From Blastocatellia bacterium (GTDB taxonomy: Bacteria; Acidobacteriota; Blastocatellia; UBA7656): a DNA stretch of 64,000 bases. The DNA is taken from the NCBI GenBank assembly GCA_035275065.1, contig DATENM010000035.1, positions 86,065-150,064 on the forward strand. The letters are read 5' to 3'. Made by a program: the position numbers and the translations under genes. A model generated the notes under the pieces. The model did not search any database and was not told the DNA's origin. It saw only the letters and a program-made list of their open reading frames with translations. Shown piece by piece: positions 56,703 to 64,000 of the stretch. Numbering within the stretch: position 1 is the first letter of the stretch; every line of letters starts with the position of its first letter.

Positions 56703-57080
56703 ATGAACAACCAACCCCCCATCGAAAAAGTCAATCTCGCGGAAAAGCTGGCGCGCTTTAATGATCCCTGGAGCCCGAAGATCGTCGGCGAGATCAACGA
56801 CGCTTACGTCAAGCTCGTCAAGCTCAAAGGCGAGTTCGTCTGGCATCATCACGCCGACGAAGACGAGATGTTTCTGGTCATCAAAGGTCGGCTGCTGATG
56901 CGGCTGCGCGACCGCGACCTGCACCTTGAAGAAGGTGAGTTCGTCATCATCCCGCGCGGCGTCGAGCATCTGCCCGTCGCCGACGACGAATGCCACGTCA
57001 TGCTGCTCGAACCGAAGACGACGCTCAACACCGGCGAGACCACCAACGAGCGCACCGTCGCCGAGCTGGAACGCATCTAG
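56703..57080 (+). CDS. Cupin-domain protein
   Basis: A 125-residue single-domain cupin. The metal-binding motif 1 reads GEFVWHHHADEDEMFLVIKG (about 41-60), with His residues and Glu in the usual order. Motif 2 is GEFVIIPRGVEHLPVADD, with the distal His. The ATG at 56703 is preferred because the longer frame has an unrelated N-terminus. Small cupins of this type bind a metal and may be isomerases or sensors. It starts about 210 bases from the divergent gap gene and ends three bases before the DapA-family gene, so the two are one operon. Confidence 0.88.
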   Translation: MNNQPPIEKVNLAEKLARFNDPWSPKIVGEINDAYVKLVKLKGEFVWHHHADEDEMFLVIKGRLLMRLRDRDLHLEEGEFVIIPRGVEHLPVADDECHVMLLEPKTTLNTGETTNERTVAELERI

Positions 57081-57083
57081 GCC

Positions 57084-58241
57084 ATGAAATCGATCAGCCA
57101 GCCGCAGCCTGCCAGCCCGCATGACCTGCCGCGCTCGACCAACGCGCCGTACTGGCAGTACACGCCGCGTCGCGGCTTGAGCATCCCCAGCATCACCGTG
57201 CTTGACGAGGCGGGAGAGATTATCGAAGACGAGCAGCGCCGCCTGCTGCGCCACCTCGCGCAAGGCGGGCACGGCGCGGACATCGTCTTTGGCGTCGGCA
57301 CGACCGGCGAATGGAATCGCTTGAAGAATCGCCAGCGCCAGCAGCTCATTTGCCTTCAGGGCGACGAAATCGCCCGCATCAATGCGGAGATTCACCGTTG
57401 CGGCGGGCGGCCTGTCGAATCCTGGGTCGGCGTCACGGCGACGAGCCGTGCCGAAACCCTGGCCAATCTCGAATGCGCGCTCGACCAGCGCGCCGACGCT
57501 GCCGTCATCGCGCCGCTCTCCATCGGCGACGTGAGCGACATTACCGCATTCTTTCAGCGCGACGTGAGCGACCTCTTCGATAACGCGGGCCGCTGGCTGC
57601 CGATCTTTCTTTATGACAACGCCGACATCGCCTTTAATCCGCGTCTCCCGCACCTGCACACGCGCGACGTCAAGCGGTTGAGCCGGCTGCCATTCATCTT
57701 CGGCGTCAAAGTCTCGGCGGCGCGGCGCGTGCTCGGCAACTACACGAAGGGCGCCGGCCACTTCAAAGATAAAGGCGAGTTCGGCATCTATATCGGCAAC
57801 GCCATGCTGATGTTTCAGGTCTTCAAGATGGAAGAAGGCTTTGTCGGGCGTGTGCGTGAGTACTGGAACCGCTACCTGCTGCACAACGAACTGCCGGTGG
57901 GCGTGGTCTCTGGCCCGGCTAACTGCCTGCCGCGCGAGTGGCAGCGCGCCTGGCGCGCTTGCTTCGCCGCCGACGAGCGATTGATGGCCGCCTATGGCTC
58001 GGCGTTCAGCGAATTCGAGCGCGCCTGCGGCTTCGTCGAAGACCACAGGCCGGCGGGCAAGATGATCGCCTGCTTGAAACATGCTCTGAAGCTTGACGGG
58101 GTTCTCCAGTCTGATGCGGTCGCCGCCGGTACGCCGCCATTGACCGACGCGCAGAAAGAAGAATTCGCTTCGGCTTATAGGGGAATTAAGGAAGCATTGC
58201 GACGAGCGACCAGCGACAATTGGGCGACGCGGGTTGAATAA
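57084..58241 (+). CDS. DapA/N-acetylneuraminate lyase-family protein
   Basis: A 385-residue class I aldolase/lyase-family TIM barrel, longer than dihydrodipicolinate synthase (about 290) through extra N- and C-terminal segments. The substrate-binding loop is FGVGTTGEWNRL (about 72-83). The Schiff-base lysine is expected in FIFGVKVSAARR, where Lys follows the beta strand. The usual catalytic Tyr is in IFLYDNADIAF. It is not likely to be lysine-pathway DapA because of its length and the changed G-S-T-G-E loop. It follows the cupin gene by three bases, so they may act on the same sugar acid or keto acid. Confidence 0.82.
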   Translation: MKSISQPQPASPHDLPRSTNAPYWQYTPRRGLSIPSITVLDEAGEIIEDEQRRLLRHLAQGGHGADIVFGVGTTGEWNRLKNRQRQQLICLQGDEIARINAEIHRCGGRPVESWVGVTATSRAETLANLECALDQRADAAVIAPLSIGDVSDITAFFQRDVSDLFDNAGRWLPIFLYDNADIAFNPRLPHLHTRDVKRLSRLPFIFGVKVSAARRVLGNYTKGAGHFKDKGEFGIYIGNAMLMFQVFKMEEGFVGRVREYWNRYLLHNELPVGVVSGPANCLPREWQRAWRACFAADERLMAAYGSAFSEFERACGFVEDHRPAGKMIACLKHALKLDGVLQSDAVAAGTPPLTDAQKEEFASAYRGIKEALRRATSDNWATRVE

Positions 58242-58270
58242 AAGCAGGTGGCGTTAGAGATTGAGTGGCG

Positions 58271-58333
58271 AAAAAAAAGAGAGGAACTTCGGCAAGGCCC
58301 CTGGGTAAGTGACCTCTGCCGGCATTCCTCTCT
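58271..58333 (-). terminator. Intrinsic terminator of the small zinc-ribbon gene
   Basis: On the minus strand AGAGAGGAA (58333-58325) pairs with TTCCTCTCT (58286-58278), with further pairing inside, and is followed by a run of T (58278-58271). It stands 26 bases after the stop at 58359. It may also stop plus-strand reads from the DapA-family gene. Confidence 0.82.
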
Positions 58334-58358
58334 AGCCGCTAAAGGAGAATTCAATATT

Positions 58359-58550
58359 TCAACGTCCGACGACGCCTGTGCCGATGGGCCGCAGCGTACG
58401 CGAAATCAGGTCGGCGACCCTGCGGGCAAATTGCTGTCCGCGCTCGCAGGCCATGCAGTATTGGCCGACTTCCAGGCAGGGAGAATCTCCCGGCCCCTGG
58501 ACAACCCCCGTGCCCCGACAGTACGCACATGATGAAGGTTCGCCGCTCAT
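58359..58550 (-). CDS. Tiny DnaJ-type zinc-ribbon protein
   Basis: A 63-residue protein with a CxxCxGxG start typical of DnaJ-like zinc fingers (SCAYCRGTGVVQGPGDS), then a second Cys pair in QYCMACERG, a full set for one zinc site. The C-terminus is basic. The gene is supported by a strong minus-strand terminator just downstream. The longer frame begins at 58607, but the ATG at 58550 gives a cleaner start. No partner gene is close; it is convergent with the DapA-family gene. Function unknown. Confidence 0.65.
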   Translation of the reverse strand: MSGEPSSCAYCRGTGVVQGPGDSPCLEVGQYCMACERGQQFARRVADLISRTLRPIGTGVVGR

Positions 58551-58674
58551 CTCTACCTGTTCGCCTCGCCGATCATTGCTAATTTGACAACTTTTGCTGC
58601 TCGCCACTAATTACACTATTGAGCGGCGCCGCAGAGTATGATAAAAGAGCATCTGCGCCGATTCCCCGCCGCGT

Positions 58675-58688
58675 AATATTTTAAGCGG
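58675..58688. promoter_or_regulatory. Half-site AATATTTTAAGCGG
   Basis: The same 14 bases recur at 58807-58820, at the right arm of the operator before the XRE gene. It lies 145 bases before that gene's start and may be a second regulator contact. Confidence 0.45.
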
Positions 58689-58735
58689 CTACGGACAGCG
58701 CAACGTAACTTGAGTTTCAAAAAGCATTTACTTTT

Positions 58736-58761
58736 TAATATCTTAAACCGAAGCGATATTA
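58736..58761. promoter_or_regulatory. Inverted repeat TAATATC...GATATTA
   Basis: TAATATC (58736-58742) and GATATTA (58755-58761) with a 12-base gap, in the AT-rich leader of the XRE gene. Possibly part of the promoter/operator region. Confidence 0.4.
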
Positions 58762-58784
58762 GCCCACAGGGCAAGCCATGTCAA

Positions 58785-58814
58785 TAAAATATTGAGCAAC
58801 GGCTCAATATTTTA
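58785..58814. promoter_or_regulatory. Perfect 13-4-13 operator upstream of the XRE regulator
   Basis: TAAAATATTGAGC (58785-58797), four bases, and GCTCAATATTTTA (58802-58814) form a perfect palindrome 18 bases before the start of the regulator. Its position and symmetry suggest autoregulation by the dimeric HTH protein. Confidence 0.75.
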
Positions 58815-58832
58815 AGCGGTGGGAGGTGAGTG

Positions 58833-59285
58833 ATGCGGAGACTCGGCAAAGAGAAGCTGGCAGAGTACGTCAGTCGGGTGATCAAGCAGAAGCAGTTGAA
58901 GCTGCGCGATGTCGAGCGCCGGGCGGGCGGCGAGATCACCAACGGTTACGTTAGCGGCATTATCAACAACCGGATTAAGAACGTCAGCCTGGCGAAGCTC
59001 AAGGCACTGGCGCGTGGGCTGGAGGTGGACGTCTACGAATTATTTAAGGCGTCGATGGATGAGCCGCGCCAGCTCGCCGACGAGGTGGCGTCTTATTCCC
59101 AGCCCGATGTGCTATGGCTGCTGGGGATGATGCGCGAGATCGCCTCCACGCCTGAGCTGTTGAAGATTTTGCACGAGCTGGTGCAGATGGAGCCGCAAGA
59201 TCGTGAGATGGTCATTCGCGTCGTTGAATCGATTGGCAAGAGCAAACGGTCACCCCGTCACGCCTCGGGTCGCCGTCGCGCCTAG
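58833..59285 (+). CDS. XRE-family transcriptional regulator
   Basis: A 150-residue DNA-binding protein. The N-terminal Cro/CI-type helix-turn-helix covers about residues 8-65: KLRDVERRAGGEITNGYVSG (helices 2-3) and NVSLAKLKALARGLEVDVYE. The C-terminal part (about 75-135) is a short helical domain (DVLWLLGMMREIASTPELLK) that may mediate dimerisation, followed by a basic tail. GGGAGG lies before the ATG at 58833; a GTG directly precedes it. A perfect palindrome upstream suggests autoregulation. The gene converges with the TPR/Fis gene. Confidence 0.9.
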   Translation: MRRLGKEKLAEYVSRVIKQKQLKLRDVERRAGGEITNGYVSGIINNRIKNVSLAKLKALARGLEVDVYELFKASMDEPRQLADEVASYSQPDVLWLLGMMREIASTPELLKILHELVQMEPQDREMVIRVVESIGKSKRSPRHASGRRRA

Positions 59286-59360
59286 CCAACGCCCGCATCT
59301 TTTGTGCGGCCTGGCGAAGCCTTGAGGCGGGTGTCGCCAGTTAACCTTCTTCTGTCTGAT

Positions 59361-60821
59361 TCAATTCTTTTTCGAGCGTTTCTTGCCCGGCCGCAGCAGG
59401 TCACGCGGAATCACCTTGGTCAACTTTCTGATATAGGTCGGCGTGACGCCAAGAATCGAGGCGGCGTCGCGGGCGTTGCCGCGCGCTTTGTAGAGCGCCC
59501 GCGCCCATAGCCACTTGAGCAGCGCGATCTTGGCGTCGGCGAGCAGTGGAATCTGGGCGTCGGAGAGAATGAAGAAGCGCTCCTGGTCGAGCGCGTTGAT
59601 ACGCCGCCGCGCCGCTTGGCACTCGCGCCGCAGATCGGGCAGCGGGCGTTTGCCGAGCCCCGCCTCGACTTCACTGAGCAGGTTGCAGGCTTCGACCGGG
59701 TCGGTCAGGCAGAGCGCCTGCGCCAGCAGCGCTTTCATCTCGATCTCAAGCAGCGACGCCTGCAACTTCTGCGCGATGTCGAGCCCCTCCCATAACACCG
59801 TGGCGGCTTCCTCGTCCCGCTCCAGCGCCAGATACAGCCTCCCCATCGTGCGGCGGATTTCCGCGCGTTGCGATTGGCTGTTGGCCTGTTCGGCAATCTC
59901 CCAGGCAGTCGTCAGCATGCGCGCCACGGTGTCGAAATCGCGCCGCGCCATATAGACGCGGGCTTTGATCTCGTAGGTCGAGGCGATCTGTGTGCTGCGC
60001 GCCCACGCGCCTTTTTCGAGTGCCAGGTTGGCGGCGGCTTCGGCCTTATCCAAATCTTTCAGGCAGACGAAGGTCGCGGCGATGTTGTTCATCACCAGGT
60101 AGATGTACTGGTCGTGCTGAATCTGCTCGAAGGTCTCGTGCGCGTATTCCAGGTACTTGAGCGCCGTTTCATGCTCGCCCAGCACGTTCAGCGCCAGCGC
60201 CACGTTGACCCGTGCCACCGCCAGGTTGTAATCATCATGACTTTTCAGCAGGATGCGAATGCCGCGCTCCAACTGTGTGCGCGCTTCTTCGACGCTGCCG
60301 ATGCGATGCAGCACCGCACCGAGGCAAAGATACGCCAGCCCCATGCGGTACGAGCGCGCCTGTGCGGCGTAAACCGCGATGGCTTCTTTGAAGCAATCGA
60401 CCGCCTCGCCCCAGCGCTCCAGCGACCACAGCGCCTGGCCCTCGATCTGCAAAGCCTCGCCGACCACGAATTCGTCATCGCGGGCGCTGGCAACCGTGCG
60501 CGCCGCCTTGGCCAGCTTGAGCGTTTCGCTCGGCTCATGGCGGCGGTAGCGGTAAATCGCTATCGTCAACATGACGCGCGCGGCCCGGCCCAGCGGCACG
60601 CGGTCAAGGTCTTCGATGTACGGAGCGAGCGCCATCTCCATCTCTTCGACGCGCCCGCTGCGCCCGCTGATTTCGGCGACCAGCAGCCGCAGACGCAACG
60701 CGTCGTCCTCGAACTCCGGCAGCGCCTGCCAGCCGTCGGGCAATTGCGCGGCGATGCGGTCATAATCGCCGGACTCCCTGAGCGACTCAAGCGATGCCAG
60801 GTCAAGAAGATTTCGCTGCAT
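59361..60821 (-). CDS. TPR-repeat protein with C-terminal Fis-type helix-turn-helix
   Basis: A 486-residue protein from the ATG at 60821, which has AAAGGA upstream. Most of it (about 60-410) is tetratricopeptide-like helical repeats (GEALQIEGQALWSLERWGEA, MGLAYLCLGAVLHRIGSVEE, ETALKYLEYAHETFEQIQHD). The C-terminal 60 residues have a Fis/HTH_8-type motif (LYKARGNARDAASILGVTPT, then YIRKLTKVIP), usual in sigma-54 activators, but no AAA+ domain is present. It likely senses a protein or peptide partner and binds DNA, or has lost its activator function. It converges with the XRE gene. Confidence 0.85.
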   Translation of the reverse strand: MQRNLLDLASLESLRESGDYDRIAAQLPDGWQALPEFEDDALRLRLLVAEISGRSGRVEEMEMALAPYIEDLDRVPLGRAARVMLTIAIYRYRRHEPSETLKLAKAARTVASARDDEFVVGEALQIEGQALWSLERWGEAVDCFKEAIAVYAAQARSYRMGLAYLCLGAVLHRIGSVEEARTQLERGIRILLKSHDDYNLAVARVNVALALNVLGEHETALKYLEYAHETFEQIQHDQYIYLVMNNIAATFVCLKDLDKAEAAANLALEKGAWARSTQIASTYEIKARVYMARRDFDTVARMLTTAWEIAEQANSQSQRAEIRRTMGRLYLALERDEEAATVLWEGLDIAQKLQASLLEIEMKALLAQALCLTDPVEACNLLSEVEAGLGKRPLPDLRRECQAARRRINALDQERFFILSDAQIPLLADAKIALLKWLWARALYKARGNARDAASILGVTPTYIRKLTKVIPRDLLRPGKKRSKKN

Positions 60822-60905
60822 ACATTTCCTTTCCGGGAAGGACAACCTTGGGCTTGTCGCATTGTCAGTCACACCGCATAACCTGTCAAGCGCAAACCGG
60901 CGGGC

Positions 60906-62582
60906 TCACCGCCTCGCCATGCGGCGGCGCTTCAGGTGATGGCGTAAGCGGCTTGCTGGCAGCATCGCCGCCGCGATGACGAGCGCGGAAAGGCTAATGA
61001 AGGCGGCGAGCGTTCGGTCTTTTGTATTTTCGAATACGACGGTCACCTGCTGCCTTCCGGGCGGCACGGCAATCAACATGGTTTTAAGTATCGGATGGGT
61101 ATCGATCAGCGTCGGCGAATCGTTTACGCTCGCCGTCCAACCGGGATACATCAAGGTGTAGACGTGCAGCACGCCGCCCGTCGGCGAGAGGGTTTCGATG
61201 ACGCGCCGCTCGGGCCGCCATTCGCGCAGGCGCGCTTCGTCGCCGGGCGAAGCGTTAATCAGTTCACAGCTCTTCTGACGCGGCAGCTCATAGACGCTCG
61301 GCGTACCGGACGGCGTAAAATCCTGCTCGAAACGGTCAGCCGGGGCGGCGAAGGCTGTGCGAAGATTGCTAGCGCGGGCTGCCGCTACGATACCAAAAAC
61401 GAGGTTGCCGAACAGGAGCAAGAGCGCAACCCATGCAAGCGCGCGAATCCGCCGACCGCGAACGGAAGTGAACAGGTGATCCATTGCAATCCCGGCAAGC
61501 ATCGCCGTCGCCAGCATCGCCAGGGCTAGCCAGCGCCAGACGAAGGCCACTGCTGCCATTCCCGGCAGCGCGCCCACTAATGGCCTGACCAGCGGCAGCA
61601 GCGGAATGAGTGACAGCGCGCCGACCACTTTCCATGCGGCAAAATGATTCTCGATTAACGCGTCGTCCGCCTCTGGCACTCGCCGCCTCGTCGGCCAGCT
61701 CAAGGCCGTCATCAGCAGGGCCGTTGCCACCGCGACCGCGCCGACCAGTCGTTCAAAGCGGTTGCCTGCCAGCAGCTCGTTAATGAATCCCATGTGATGG
61801 GTGAAGAGATCGGTGACGCTCTGGTTGACCAGCGGCTTCTCGATCAGTGCCGGCAGCGCGTAGAAGGCCGCGAGCCCGCTGCCAAGAATAACGACGCCCA
61901 GTCCGCCCGCAAGCGGCTGCCAGCGTTTTGCCCGCGCCGCATAAAATATAACAAATACCACAAAGGCGAGCGTGAACAGGTAAGCCGTCGGCGGGTGCGT
62001 GAGGACGAGCAGCGCCAGCGCCAGCGCGCCGCCCGCTATTGCCGAGGCGCTGAGCCGCTTCGTCAGTTTTGCATAGGCCAGCATCACCAGCGGCATCCAC
62101 ACAAAAGCAATCAACTCTGCGAGCGCGCCGCGGTGATAGAGGTCTAACAGGTGATAGGGCGCTAGGACATAAAACAACGCCGCGATGGCGCTGGCGGCGG
62201 GCGACGCCAGTGTCCGCGCACAGGCATAGAGCGCGACCCCTGAGCCGAGCGCGGCGAGCGCGACGACGACTTCCAGCGCCTTTGGCCAATCGCCGGTGAT
62301 GGCGTGCGCCGCCGACAGCGCGTAATAGAGCAGCGGCGCATAGAAGATCGTTGTCGCCGCACCGTAACCGCCGTTCATGCTGCCGAGCCAGCGCGGCAGC
62401 CACGCGCCCGACCGCAGCGTTTCGTCAAAGGCGAGCATTCGCGGGTAGTGAATGATCAGGTCGCCGGCTTCGGGCATCCGCCCCTGCGCCGCGTAGAAGA
62501 ACGGTAGTGACGAAGCCAGCGCCACGCCGCCGATCACGCAGAGCCAAAACCGGTCGCTTCGGTATGCGAGATCAGCCTTCAT
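60906..62582 (-). CDS. Multipass membrane protein, GT-C-like
   Basis: A 558-residue integral membrane protein with about 11-12 helices. It starts with WLCVIGGVALASSLPFFYAA and then AGDLIIHYPRMLAFDETLRS, an early Asp/His-bearing loop like that of GT-C glycosyltransferases. The segments APYHLLDLYHRGALAELIAF, VWMPLVMLAYAKL and HPPTAYLFTLAFVVFV are shared with the next gene upstream. The C-terminal periplasmic part is a beta domain with VIETLSPTGGVLHVYTLMYP and PGRQQVTVVFENTKDR, like YfhO-type proteins. It overlaps the preceding gene's stop by 11 bases, so they are co-translated. A lipid-sugar-dependent transfer role is an inference. Confidence 0.85.
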   Translation of the reverse strand: MKADLAYRSDRFWLCVIGGVALASSLPFFYAAQGRMPEAGDLIIHYPRMLAFDETLRSGAWLPRWLGSMNGGYGAATTIFYAPLLYYALSAAHAITGDWPKALEVVVALAALGSGVALYACARTLASPAASAIAALFYVLAPYHLLDLYHRGALAELIAFVWMPLVMLAYAKLTKRLSASAIAGGALALALLVLTHPPTAYLFTLAFVVFVIFYAARAKRWQPLAGGLGVVILGSGLAAFYALPALIEKPLVNQSVTDLFTHHMGFINELLAGNRFERLVGAVAVATALLMTALSWPTRRRVPEADDALIENHFAAWKVVGALSLIPLLPLVRPLVGALPGMAAVAFVWRWLALAMLATAMLAGIAMDHLFTSVRGRRIRALAWVALLLLFGNLVFGIVAAARASNLRTAFAAPADRFEQDFTPSGTPSVYELPRQKSCELINASPGDEARLREWRPERRVIETLSPTGGVLHVYTLMYPGWTASVNDSPTLIDTHPILKTMLIAVPPGRQQVTVVFENTKDRTLAAFISLSALVIAAAMLPASRLRHHLKRRRMARR

Positions 62583-64000
62583 TGCTTTTCGCGCCCCGTC
62601 GCCGCAAAGTAATCACCGCTACAGAAGCGACCGCGAGGCAGACGAAGGCGGCCAATGTCGTGAGGTCGGCGGCGCGGCGCACAGGCGTCGGGCGATAATC
62701 GAGCCGGACTTCGTGGGCTCCCGGCTCAAGCGGCACGGCGATGTCGCCAAGCGTCACTTCTCCAACCACCTGCGCCGGCTGGCCGTCAATCATCGGCGAC
62801 CAGCCCGGCGATTCGAGCTTGCGAATCAACTGCTCCTCACCGTTCGCCGCGCGGACGCGAAGCGCCTGGCTGCTTTCAATCGTTGCGGGCTGCTCGTCAA
62901 CCGTCGCCGTCCAGCCGGGATAATTGAAAGTGCGCAACAAGAGGCGGTCGCTGCCATTTAATTCGACTCGCACCGCGCGATGCTGCGGTTTCCATTGCTC
63001 AACTCTGACACGGCCAGCGCCGCGTTCCAGTTCAGCCGCTTCGACGAGCGGCAGGTGAAAAACGTCGCCGTAGCCTGTACGCGGCATCAGCGCATAGTTG
63101 TGCGGCTCGGGTTCGGGAGTGAAAGGCGGGCCGTTTGAATAAGGCTTGACGACTTCTTCATAGCTGAACCATGTGCCGCCGATGACGACCCAAAGCGCGA
63201 AGGCAAAGGCCAGCCCGGCTTCATGCCCGCGCCACGACGGACGCAGTCGCCGGACGACTTCGACGCAGGCCCCTGCGAGCAAGGCGACGGCAAGCGTGAC
63301 GATGCCGAGCATTCGCCACGTAAAAATGCCGATATCAATCTTCGGAATGTATCTGCCAATCGGGTACGACAGCCGGGTCATCATAAACAAAGCGAAAGCG
63401 CCGAGCGCCAGCCACATCATCACTCGTGCTTTGAGCGGCGACCATCGGCGCATCACTCGCGGTCTCAACAGCAGCAGCGCCACAAAAGCGAATGCAATCA
63501 AGATGGCATTCAGTATCCAGTGGCGGTCAATGAGGTCGAGAAAATAGTCCGGGTGGCCGGCATAGACGCCCAGCCGCACCAGCACATAGCTGTCGTGGTA
63601 AGGATAATCGTTCGTGACGTTGTCGCTATTGACGAGCGATTGTTCCAGGGCGGCGGGAAGGATGTAAGCCGCCGCCAGCGCCACCCCCAGCCCCAATCCC
63701 ACTCCCACCCGCAGCAGCCCGCGCCACTCCCGCCGCACCATCCCCAGCACCATCATCGCCACCCCAAACCCCAGGCTGTACTGATACGCCGTCGGCGGAT
63801 GGCTCCAGATGAACCCCCCGTAGCTCACCCCCAGCAAAACTACCCACTTCAAGCGCTCACCCCACCTCGCCCGACAACCGCCTTCGCCGCCCTTCTCCAT
63901 CAACCCTTCGCCCGCACCCAGCATCAACGGCATCCACACAAACCCCAGCAACTCGGCTATCGCTCCCCGCTGATACTGGTCCAGCAGATGATACGGCCCC
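62572..64000 (-). CDS. Multipass membrane protein, paralogue of the downstream gene (partial)
   Basis: At least 475 residues; the start lies beyond the right edge. The frame continues unbroken to 63999 and reads PYHLLDQYQRGAIAELLGF there, directly matching the APYHLLDLYHRGALAELIAF region of the next gene. It therefore lacks only its N-terminal third or so. It has the same plan: HPPTAYQYSLGFGVAMMVL, many helices, and a C-terminal beta domain (LLLRTFNYPGWTATVDEQPA and LEPGAHEVRLDYRPTP) containing two similar strand units. Tandem duplication is evident. Base use changes sharply near 63640: the coding strand becomes very rich in GGG and GTG codons toward the edge. Confidence 0.85.
   Translation of the reverse strand, partial: GPYHLLDQYQRGAIAELLGFVWMPLMLGAGEGLMEKGGEGGCRARWGERLKWVVLLGVSYGGFIWSHPPTAYQYSLGFGVAMMVLGMVRREWRGLLRVGVGLGLGVALAAAYILPAALEQSLVNSDNVTNDYPYHDSYVLVRLGVYAGHPDYFLDLIDRHWILNAILIAFAFVALLLLRPRVMRRWSPLKARVMMWLALGAFALFMMTRLSYPIGRYIPKIDIGIFTWRMLGIVTLAVALLAGACVEVVRRLRPSWRGHEAGLAFAFALWVVIGGTWFSYEEVVKPYSNGPPFTPEPEPHNYALMPRTGYGDVFHLPLVEAAELERGAGRVRVEQWKPQHRAVRVELNGSDRLLLRTFNYPGWTATVDEQPATIESSQALRVRAANGEEQLIRKLESPGWSPMIDGQPAQVVGEVTLGDIAVPLEPGAHEVRLDYRPTPVRRAADLTTLAAFVCLAVASVAVITLRRRGAKSNEG

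Noticed and set aside
56631..58082. A 483-codon minus-strand frame opposite the cupin and DapA-family genes
   Set aside because: Shadow of two well-recognised plus-strand genes; no motif or ribosome site.

Overview
The window is GC-rich bacterial DNA, densely coded on both strands, with no rRNA and one tRNA. It looks like a chromosomal segment of an Acidobacteriota member, possibly class Blastocatellia. The basis is an ECF-like sigma factor of the Acidobacteria-expanded type paired with a membrane Ser/Thr kinase, secreted proteases with BACON-like tails, HYR/DUF11 surface proteins, and many TPR and glycan genes. No decisive taxonomic marker is present, so this placement is inference.

Layout. 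1-5.5 kb: an unidentified gene end, protoporphyrinogen oxidase, then a translationally coupled sigma factor and kinase/FGE/hydrolase fusion. 5.56-7.02 kb: an IS4-type insertion sequence flanked by 20-bp hairpin direct repeats. 7.1-18.7 kb: a secreted ScyD/ScyE-like protein; pyrR-pyrB-pyrC with a recognisable promoter; a subtilase; a small-molecule phosphotransferase with a histidine phosphatase; a receiver/ATPase regulator; a lipase-like hydrolase; and a DUF420-cupredoxin fusion beside a second cupredoxin. 18.9-21.6 kb: an M14 carboxypeptidase and OsmC.

21.6-47.2 kb is a large surface-glycan region: sulfotransferase, several glycosyltransferases, wecB, and an 1806-residue fusion of two methyltransferases, a long coiled coil and three glycosyltransferase domains. 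Next to it lie a stand-alone glycosyltransferase, a second coiled-coil methyltransferase, and a decayed copy of the glycosyltransferase, so a two-gene module appears duplicated. The region also has a beta-helix protein, a large HYR-repeat protein, what reads as a remnant of an O-antigen export ATPase, a TPR membrane protein resembling O-mannosyltransferases, and a three-gene glycosyltransferase operon. The methyltransferase-coiled-coil architecture recalls WbdD-type chain terminators with a molecular ruler. This is the most interesting candidate system here.

47.2-52.1 kb holds small exported or membrane proteins of unknown function, a transglutaminase-like protein and a single-domain response regulator. 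52.1-56.6 kb is a minus-strand central-metabolism operon: gap, pgk, a lipoprotein, tpiA, secG, tRNA-Leu(GAG) and a clear terminator, driven by a good promoter. 56.7-64 kb has a cupin and a DapA-family aldolase/lyase, a tiny zinc-ribbon protein with its own terminator, an XRE regulator preceded by a perfect 13-4-13 operator (a related site lies 11 kb away at 47.2 kb), a TPR/Fis-HTH protein, and two tandem multipass membrane proteins, the second cut by the window edge.
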